A stretch of 64,000 bases of DNA, taken from the NCBI GenBank assembly GCA_030529995.1, contig JAUMVT010000003.1, positions 29,342-93,341 on the forward strand, written 5' to 3'. Each line of letters opens with the position of its first letter. Positions within the stretch are counted from its first letter, which is position 1. Position numbers and translations under genes: made by a program. The notes beneath the pieces are model-generated. The model saw only the letters and a list, made by a program, of their open reading frames with translations, was not told where the DNA came from and ran no database searches. Source of the DNA: Clostridia bacterium (GTDB taxonomy: Bacteria > Bacillota > Clostridia > Christensenellales > Aristaeellaceae). This document shows positions 58,339-64,000 of this stretch, piece after piece.

Positions 58339-59064
58339 TCAGGCAGGCGTGGTGGTATGTGTCTCTTCCGCTGCCGCTGCTTCCTGCTGAGGTGCATTCC
58401 CGGAGGCTTCCAGTGCATCCACCCGATTGCGGATATTCAGCATCCGCTCGTCCAGGCGGCAGATATCCTCCGCCGTGCGCTGCAATTCATCGGAAATATC
58501 CGTAGGAATATCGGTAATGCCCTTATAGCGCAGATGATGCTCCAAGGTAGCCCAGAAGTCCATGGCAATGGTGCGAATCTGCACCTCCACCGGCACGAAG
58601 ATTTTCCCTTCCTGCAGGAATACGGGAATCTCGATTACAATGTGCAGGCTGCGGTAGCCGTTGGGTTTGGGCTGCTTGATATAGTCCCGCCACTTTACCA
58701 CCCGCACATCGTCCTGCTTAATCAACAGGTCTGCAATGGTGTAAATATCATCAATGTAGGAGCAAATGACCCGAATGCCTGCAATGTCCGTCAACTGTTG
58801 AGTCGCCGCCTCAATGGTCAGGGGAATCCCCTTTCTGCGAAGTTTTTCCGTAATGGAGGGCAGACTCTTCATGCGGGACTGCATGTGGTGAATGGGATTG
58901 CGGCTGTGCTTGGACTGAAATTCGTCATCCAGAATTTCCAGTTTTGTCTGCACTTCCCGGATGGCAGACTGATACCGGCACTGGATGGAGAAATAATGCT
59001 CCACGATTTCCTGAAACTGTTCCGTTAACTGAGCTACCCGGTCTGTTCTGGGATCACTGGCCAT
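58339..59064 (-). CDS. Small alarmone synthetase (GTP pyrophosphokinase, RelQ/YjbM type)
   Basis: A 241-residue synthetase of (p)ppGpp without hydrolase or regulatory domains. The core has IREVQTKLEILDDEF, the RMKSLPSITEKLRRKG segment near residue 64, DIAGIRVIC near 93, NGYRSLHIVIEIP near 135 and EVQIRTIAMDFWATLEHHLRYK near 158, with the catalytic acidic residues in place. The C-terminal 25 residues are alanine-, glutamate- and threonine-rich and probably disordered. It overlaps the histidine kinase stop by 11 bases and is the last gene of a regulator-kinase-synthetase operon. The link between a membrane sensor and alarmone production is unusual. Confidence 0.9.
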   Translation of the reverse strand: MASDPRTDRVAQLTEQFQEIVEHYFSIQCRYQSAIREVQTKLEILDDEFQSKHSRNPIHHMQSRMKSLPSITEKLRRKGIPLTIEAATQQLTDIAGIRVICSYIDDIYTIADLLIKQDDVRVVKWRDYIKQPKPNGYRSLHIVIEIPVFLQEGKIFVPVEVQIRTIAMDFWATLEHHLRYKGITDIPTDISDELQRTAEDICRLDERMLNIRNRVDALEASGNAPQQEAAAAEETHTTTPA

Positions 59065-60400
59065 AATGAGGCTTCTCCTCTCCTGTATGATCGATGGGCA
59101 GGCGCACCCGGAAGGTACTGCCCTCCCCCAGCTTTGAATGCACTCGAATGGTGCCGCCTAAAATATCCACAATGCGCTTCACCAGACAGAGTCCCAGTCC
59201 CACGCCTTCCCGGAAACGGGAGGTATCCGCCTGATAAAAGCGATCATAAATCCGCGCCATGGTGGCTTCATCCATGCCGATGCCGTGGTCAGTAACCTCC
59301 ACCACCGCATCTCCTGCCGCATACACACGAATTTCGATGGTGCCCCCCTCGTCGGAGAACTTCACCGCATTCTGAATCAGGTTCACCCACACCTGCCGCA
59401 GCAGCTCCTCATCCGAGGCAACGGTGACAGGTGACAGCTCCAGCTGCCAATCAATCTTCCGATTTTCCCAGGCAGGAGCAAGCTGCACCAGCACCTCCCG
59501 CAGCTGCTCATCCAGCCGGAAGGTGGTTACGGTAGCAGGCATCATCTGCTCTTCCAGGCTGGTCAGCCGCAGCAGAGTCTGAGACATGTGGCTCAGCCGC
59601 TCGCTTTCCCCGGCGATCATGTTCACGTATTCATTCCGGGATTCCTCATCCAGCCCCGGCATTTGCAGCAGGCGTGCATATCCTTTGATGGAGGCGATGG
59701 GTGTCTTAAATTCGTGGGAAATGCTGCTGATAAAGTCCTTCTGCAGATAGGCCGTGCGGCTCAGGTCGTCCGCCATGCTGTTGAAGGAGCGGAGCAGTTC
59801 TCCCAATTCGCCGGGCTTATCATCCGGCAATCGGACGGAAAAATCCCCCTTGGCAAGCCTCTTGGTGGCAGCCGTCATTTGGGATACCGGCTTGGAAAAA
59901 GCCTGGGCGGACAAAAGCCCCAGCAGGATAAACACAAGGGTAAAGGTAGCACCCGCCATGGCGAACCGAAGCCCTGTGCGGGCGAAAATATTCACATGCA
60001 CATCCGGGCTGATACGCACCATGCCGTCGTCCAGCAGCACATAGGTAATCGGCATATCCGTGAATGTCTTTGTGACGGTCAGCATCAGCTTTTCATTCAG
60101 CTGCTGGAGCTGAGCATCCGTCAGTCCGGAATGCTCTGGGTCAACTTCCGTCACGGATACATCACCGGAGGAGGTCATTTGCGCCAGCGTTTCCACCGGC
60201 AAGGAGGTCTTCTGCTGCATGGCCAGCAGGGTAATGGCCACATCCACCTGTGCCGAGCTCAGCTCGTTTTGCACATTCACACGGCTCACCGCATAAGCGC
60301 ACATGAAGGAAATCATGGTTGCCGCCAGGCACACCAGCAGCAGGGCACAAATGACCCTGCTGCGAAAGGTATAAGGTTTTGGAAAATTAGGTTTCTTCAT
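59054..60400 (-). CDS. Sensor histidine kinase with HAMP domain
   Basis: A 448-residue membrane kinase. Two membrane segments (about 15-38 and 148-168) flank a 110-residue sensor. A HAMP domain follows (KPVSQMTAATKRLAKGDFSVRL), then the H-box SISHEFKTPIASIKGYARLL near residue 230, the N-box LIQNAVKFSDEGG and ATP-binding DHGIGM and GVGLGLCLVKRI. Its ATG overlaps the regulator stop by 4 bases. It neighbours an efflux cassette of the MacAB type, a setting typical of antimicrobial-peptide sensing. Confidence 0.92.
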   Translation of the reverse strand: MKKPNFPKPYTFRSRVICALLLVCLAATMISFMCAYAVSRVNVQNELSSAQVDVAITLLAMQQKTSLPVETLAQMTSSGDVSVTEVDPEHSGLTDAQLQQLNEKLMLTVTKTFTDMPITYVLLDDGMVRISPDVHVNIFARTGLRFAMAGATFTLVFILLGLLSAQAFSKPVSQMTAATKRLAKGDFSVRLPDDKPGELGELLRSFNSMADDLSRTAYLQKDFISSISHEFKTPIASIKGYARLLQMPGLDEESRNEYVNMIAGESERLSHMSQTLLRLTSLEEQMMPATVTTFRLDEQLREVLVQLAPAWENRKIDWQLELSPVTVASDEELLRQVWVNLIQNAVKFSDEGGTIEIRVYAAGDAVVEVTDHGIGMDEATMARIYDRFYQADTSRFREGVGLGLCLVKRIVDILGGTIRVHSKLGEGSTFRVRLPIDHTGEEKPHYGQ

Positions 60401-61071
60401 GTGTTCTTCTCCGCCTTATAGCCAAGGCCTCGAACCGTCACCAGAGAGAAATCAGAAAAGACTTCGCACTTCTCCCGCAGGCGCTTGATGTGCACATCCA
60501 CCGTGCGTTCATCGCTTTGGGCATCCATGCCCCAAATTTCATCCATCAGCTGCCGCCGGGTGAAAATCTGCTTCGGGCTGCTCAGCAGCTTAAAGAGAAG
60601 ATAAAATTCCTTCTTCGGCAGAGTCAGCACCGTATCCCCCTTGGTAACGGACAGGGAATCATAATCCAGCACGGTTTCCCCCACGGTCAGCTTGTGGCTG
60701 GTCATGGCCTGGGATCTGCGCAGCAGTGCCCCCACGTGCAGCAGCAGTTCATCCAGATCCAGCGGCTTGGTCAGGTAATCATCCGCGCCGGCGGCAAAGC
60801 CTGTTCGCTTATCCTCCAAGGTATCCCGGGCGGTGACGAGGATGATGGGCATCATGGGCCATGCCTCCCGAACCGCCTGGGTCAGCTGCCATCCGTCCAT
60901 GACAGGCATCATCACATCCGCAATGACCAAATCCGGAAGCACGCTCTCCATGGCTTTCAATGCTTCCTCCCCATTGCCGGCGCCTACGGTTTTATAGCCG
61001 TTCAGGGTCAGAAACGCGGTCATCATCTTCCGCAGCGGCTGATCGTCCTCCACCACCAGGATGGTAAACAT
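60397..61071 (-). CDS. OmpR-family response regulator
   Basis: A 224-residue regulator. ATG 61071 follows GGGGAG by 8 bases; the frame runs to 61134 without a site. The receiver has the acidic pair EDD, the phospho-aspartate in VIADVMMPVMDGW and the lysine in TKPLD; the winged helix (about 125-222) has WGMDAQSDERTVDVHIKRLREK. It is followed by the kinase and the alarmone synthetase. A promoter lies at 61106-61134 in the 3' end of the permease gene. Confidence 0.92.
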   Translation of the reverse strand: MFTILVVEDDQPLRKMMTAFLTLNGYKTVGAGNGEEALKAMESVLPDLVIADVMMPVMDGWQLTQAVREAWPMMPIILVTARDTLEDKRTGFAAGADDYLTKPLDLDELLLHVGALLRRSQAMTSHKLTVGETVLDYDSLSVTKGDTVLTLPKKEFYLLFKLLSSPKQIFTRRQLMDEIWGMDAQSDERTVDVHIKRLREKCEVFSDFSLVTVRGLGYKAEKNT

Positions 61072-61105
61072 GGGCTTTCTCCCCTTTTGTGCTTCATCTA
61101 TATGG

Positions 61106-61134
61106 ATTATATCACATACTCCGCAGTGCATCAA
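61106..61134 (-). promoter_or_regulatory. Sigma-A promoter of the regulator-kinase-synthetase operon
   Basis: On the minus strand TTGATG (61129-61134) and TATAAT (61106-61111) are 17 bases apart. The -35 box lies within the last codons of the efflux permease gene. Confidence 0.8.
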
Positions 61135-62311
61135 TGGGATTCAATCTGGAAGCCTTCCGTGCAGGCGCCCAACCGAACAGAATACCGACAGATGCAGAGA
61201 AGCAGAAGGCCAGCGTAATGGCGCTGGGACTCATGGCGAAGGTAAAGCCGATCCATGCGGCAATGGCTGCCGAAATCAGGTTGCCGAGGATGATGCCGAT
61301 GACACCGCCCATTAGGCTGAGCATCACGCTTTCCAGCAGGAACTGGGTCTGAATCAGTCTGGGTCTTGCCCCCAGTGCCTTCCGCAGGCCGATTTCCGTG
61401 GTACGCTCGGTCACGGACACCAGCATCATGTTCATAATGCCGATGCCGCCGACCAGCAGAGCAATGGATGCAATGCCTGCCAGCAAGGTGGTCATCATGC
61501 CGGTCATGGTGTTCATGGTATCCAGCAGGCTATCCAGATTCAGCACATTGTAGGCATTATCCCGATAATTGAAGGCAGCGTTCAGCGTTTCCTTCAGGCT
61601 CTGAATGGTCGCATCCGATTGATCGGTATCCTTCAGATACAGGGTCAGGGAATTCACGCTGCCTGTGCCCAGCATCCGCAGTGCCACCTGATACGGGATG
61701 ATCACCCGTCCTCCATCGTTGCCCCCCTGCATCAGGGACATGGCACTCATGACGTCGTTATCACTGTCGTCATCCAGCAGACCCACAATCTTGAAAGTCA
61801 GCCCGCCGAAGACAATTTCCTGCCCCACGGGATTTTCATTGGCAAACAGGGCAGTGCGCAGGGTACCGTCGATAATGCAGACACGGCTGTGACTGTCCAT
61901 ATCCGCCGCTTTCAGTCCCCGGCCGGAGCCGATCAGCTCCGGGGTGTTGCTGAAGTAGCAGTCGCTTCGTCCCTCGATGGTCACATCTTCCACCAGCGTA
62001 CCGTTGGCTTCCACATGCCGGGTCAGAGACGTGGTAGGATCCACCCCGGCTACATTGTCAATGGCGGCAATGTTTTCAATGTCCTGATCGCTGAGTCCGC
62101 TTTTCATGGGCGTACCCGTCACCGTAACGCTGACCTTACCTGCTCCCAGAGCCGTAAACTGGCTGGTAATTTCATTGGTTGCGCCTTCCATCACGGTGAT
62201 CAGCGCAATGATGGCCGTAACGCCGATGATAATGCCCAGCATGGTCAGGAAGGTACGCATCTTGTTGCCCTTAATATTTTCCCAGGACATACGAAGGCTT
62301 TCCTTAAGCAT
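61112..62311 (-). CDS. MacB-like ABC permease (FtsX type)
   Basis: A 399-residue permease. One membrane segment near residue 20-42, a large extracellular MacB-PCD domain (about 45-250), and three C-terminal segments with the FtsX core (NMMLVSVTERTTEIGLRKALGARPR near residue 300). It overlaps the ATPase gene by 8 bases. Such proteins do not form a channel but move extracellular subunits of a pump. The start is ATG 62311, though an ATG 21 bases later is possible. Confidence 0.9.
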   Translation of the reverse strand: MLKESLRMSWENIKGNKMRTFLTMLGIIIGVTAIIALITVMEGATNEITSQFTALGAGKVSVTVTGTPMKSGLSDQDIENIAAIDNVAGVDPTTSLTRHVEANGTLVEDVTIEGRSDCYFSNTPELIGSGRGLKAADMDSHSRVCIIDGTLRTALFANENPVGQEIVFGGLTFKIVGLLDDDSDNDVMSAMSLMQGGNDGGRVIIPYQVALRMLGTGSVNSLTLYLKDTDQSDATIQSLKETLNAAFNYRDNAYNVLNLDSLLDTMNTMTGMMTTLLAGIASIALLVGGIGIMNMMLVSVTERTTEIGLRKALGARPRLIQTQFLLESVMLSLMGGVIGIILGNLISAAIAAWIGFTFAMSPSAITLAFCFSASVGILFGWAPARKASRLNPIDALRSM

Positions 62312-62996
62312 CTTCCGCCACCCCTTCCGTCAGTACGCCATCCAGCAGGCGTACAATGCGCTGGGCATGTCTGGCAATGCCAATGTCGTGGGTGATCATA
62401 ATGATGGTATTGCCTTCCTCATTCAGATCGTGGAAAAGGGACATAACCTGCCGGCCGGTCTGCTGATCCAAGGCACCTGTGGGCTCGTCCGCCAGCAAAA
62501 TAGCCGGATGATTGGCCAGGGCTCGGGCGATGGCTACCCGCTGCTGCTGGCCGCCGGAAAGCTGATTGGGATAATGATCCATTTTATCCGCCAGGCCTAC
62601 CCGTTCCAGCATCTGTTCCGCCCGTCCCCGGCGTTCCCGCTCATGAACGCCGCTGTAGATCAGGGGCAATTCCACGTTTTCCACAGCCGTCTGCCGAGGG
62701 AGCAGCTGAAAGGACTGAAAAATGAATCCGATCTCCTTGGAACGCACCTGCGCCAGCTCATCCTCGTTCAGCCCCCCTACGTCCCGTCCGCTGAGCACAT
62801 AGGTGCCGGAGGTGGGGGTATCCAGGCAACCGATGATATTCATCAGGGTGGACTTGCCCGAGCCGGAAGGTCCCAGCACGGCAACAAATTCTCCTTGCTT
62901 CACGTCCAGATCAATGCCCTTCAGCACGGTTTGAATCTCATCCCCCATGGGATACTGCTTTACAATCTGCCGCATGGACAGAATCACGTCATCCAT
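62304..62996 (-). CDS. MacB/LolD-like ABC ATP-binding protein
   Basis: A 230-residue ATPase. ATG 62996 has GAGG 8 bases upstream; GTG 63005 is an alternative. Walker A GPSGSGKST near residue 40, signature LSGGQQQRVAIARAL near 143, Walker B ILLADEPTGALD near 163. The close form MNIIGCLDTPTSG is typical of MacB-type exporters. It works with the following permease and the preceding adaptor. Confidence 0.92.
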   Translation of the reverse strand: MDDVILSMRQIVKQYPMGDEIQTVLKGIDLDVKQGEFVAVLGPSGSGKSTLMNIIGCLDTPTSGTYVLSGRDVGGLNEDELAQVRSKEIGFIFQSFQLLPRQTAVENVELPLIYSGVHERERRGRAEQMLERVGLADKMDHYPNQLSGGQQQRVAIARALANHPAILLADEPTGALDQQTGRQVMSLFHDLNEEGNTIIMITHDIGIARHAQRIVRLLDGVLTEGVAEDA

Positions 62997-63006
62997 GTCT
63001 GCCACC

Positions 63007-63861
63007 TCATTTGCTCCGCATCATGGTCATCATGGCCATGGCGGAGGATTGGGGAACCAGAATGGTTTCGCCGCTCTTGATGCCGTCCTTCACTTCCACA
63101 ATGGTGCCGTTGTTGATGCCGAGGATCACCGTTTGGGTCACGATTTCATTGCTGCGGCCGTAGCAGTACACATAAGGCTTGCCGTTGTCATCATACTGAA
63201 TGGCATCCATGGAAACCGTGGTGGCATTGGTGACGCTTTCCCGGGGCACCACCACCTCGCAGGTCAGTCCCATGGCCAGCTTGCCGTCCTGGGGCAGGGC
63301 GATCTTCGCTTCATAGTAAGCAATATCTCCGGAAACCGTAGCCTCCTGCGCAATGCGGGTCACGGTGCCGGTCAGGGTTTCGCCGGTGGCATGCACCTTT
63401 ACGTCCACCGTCATGCCCTTGGTAATGGCGGAAACGTCATACTCATCCACCTTGATCTTCAGCACGGGATGGGCATAATCCGCTACCCGGAACAGCTGAT
63501 CGCCGGGCACATAGTCATCGTCTTCCTTCACATAGATATCCGAAATGGTACCGTCCATGACGGACTTCACTTTCGTGCCGGACTTGGGGATAATGACCTC
63601 ATCGTCTTCCGCCACGGTATCTCCTTCGCTGAATTTCAGTTCCTTCACCGTGCCCCGCTGGGTGGCCGTCACGATTTTTGAACTTTCAGGCTCAATATTG
63701 CCGGAAAAGGTATAATAGGTGGTAATATCCTGGGTGCGGGCGGTTTCCGTGGTATAAGCATTGTCCGCACCTTTTTTCACCTGAAACACAACCACCGCGG
63801 CGATCACCGCCAGCACCAGAACCCAAATCACAGCCTTGCGAAGCTTCTTGCCTTTTTTCAT
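63007..63861 (-). CDS. Efflux adaptor protein (MacA/HlyD type)
   Basis: A 284-residue protein with one N-terminal membrane anchor (residues 10-28) and an extracellular part. GGAGG lies 10 bases before ATG 63861. It shows the split lipoyl-like domain of membrane-fusion proteins (GTVKELKFSEGDTV and DGTISDIYVKEDDDYV) and a beta-barrel domain, but the long coiled coil is almost absent. It is the first gene of the three-gene efflux operon with a TATAAT box at 63895-63900. Confidence 0.88.
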   Translation of the reverse strand: MKKGKKLRKAVIWVLVLAVIAAVVVFQVKKGADNAYTTETARTQDITTYYTFSGNIEPESSKIVTATQRGTVKELKFSEGDTVAEDDEVIIPKSGTKVKSVMDGTISDIYVKEDDDYVPGDQLFRVADYAHPVLKIKVDEYDVSAITKGMTVDVKVHATGETLTGTVTRIAQEATVSGDIAYYEAKIALPQDGKLAMGLTCEVVVPRESVTNATTVSMDAIQYDDNGKPYVYCYGRSNEIVTQTVILGINNGTIVEVKDGIKSGETILVPQSSAMAMMTMMRSK

Positions 63862-63894
63862 GCCTTGACTTCCTCCTTTTGTAAGAACGAGCAC

Positions 63895-63900
63895 ATTATA
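63895..63900 (-). promoter_or_regulatory. -10 box of the MacAB-like operon
   Basis: On the minus strand TATAAT lies 34 bases before the adaptor start. The -35 region is weak (TTGCAG 15 bases away), which suits control by a response regulator. Confidence 0.55.
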
Positions 63901-64000
63901 TGGAGGGTCTGTGAACTGCAAATGAAGCCGGAAAAGAAAAAGCGTGGTAATTTCCGCAGCTCATCCGTGAGTTGCCTCAGAAAATGTTAAGGTACAATAC

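Noticed and set aside
1-64000. CRISPR arrays, insertion sequences, prophage genes, tRNA and rRNA genes
   Set aside because: I looked in intergenic regions and coding frames and found no repeat arrays, transposase or integrase frames, or RNA gene signatures.

Overview
The window reads as a chromosome segment of an anaerobic, probably gut-associated low-GC-phylum (Firmicutes) bacterium of the class Clostridia, although its own base composition is fairly GC-rich. The grounds are the strong GGAGG ribosome-binding sites, the frequent GTG and TTG starts, sigma-A promoters with TTGACA and TATAAT boxes, an electron-bifurcating NfnAB pair, a DUF436/YwlG protein, a BMP-type nucleoside transporter, a class II rhamnose route and several Sec-secreted repeat proteins. 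I cannot place it below class. I see no insertion sequence, prophage, CRISPR array, rRNA or tRNA. Apart from the permease cut off at the left edge, nearly all genes are intact.

Layout. 1-4.3 kb: the end of a DUF3502-type ABC importer (permease tail and binding protein), followed by an M20 amidohydrolase and an unusual fusion of a C39-like peptidase with a C26 glutamine-amidotransferase-like hydrolase. 4.8-9.7 kb: a carbohydrate ABC importer (ATPase, two permeases, binding protein) plus a free-standing protein resembling the C-terminal part of RarA/MgsA. 9.7-12.1 kb: a secreted C69 dipeptidase, divergent from a small secreted split-barrel protein. 12.1-18.8 kb: a GldF/GldG-like ABC exporter with a DUF4340 protein and a two-component system. 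19.0-22.7 kb: YwlG, NfnB, NfnA and NAD kinase, a redox and NADPH block. 22.8-31.2 kb: two large secreted repeat proteins (SH3/MucBP-like and Ig-like) flanking a Nudix, a GNAT and a YgjP-type gene. 31.3-34.0 kb: small proteins, an XRE regulator, a sirtuin and a nitroreductase. 34.0-37.1 kb: an MgtA magnesium ATPase with a possible leader peptide and a small membrane protein. 37.2-43.5 kb: a VanY-like protein without its zinc ligands and a nucleoside-type BMP/ABC importer. 43.7-49.2 kb: YitT, the rhamnose genes rhaB-rhaA-rhaD, and a divergent RpiB/LacAB-type isomerase. 49.2-58.2 kb: polA, a J-domain protein, murA, a divergent Lgt-like protein, a phosphodiester glycosidase, a Dabb protein, a membrane-anchored protein and glyA. 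58.3-64 kb: a small alarmone synthetase overlapping a two-component system, next to a MacA-MacB-like tripartite efflux cassette.

How the parts fit. Much of the window serves nutrient import and its first catabolic steps (oligosaccharides, peptides or amidated amino acids, nucleosides, rhamnose). Much of the rest concerns the cell envelope (murA, Lgt-like, VanY-like, secreted repeat proteins, two envelope-type histidine kinases, two export ABC systems). Translational coupling by 1-11 nt overlaps is common, so operons are easy to define. The most unusual items are the C39-C26 fusion beside an M20 hydrolase, the stand-alone RarA-C-like protein in a sugar-importer operon, the VanY-like and Lgt-like proteins with lost catalytic residues, the small genes and hairpin around mgtA, and the alarmone synthetase fused by overlap to a two-component operon.
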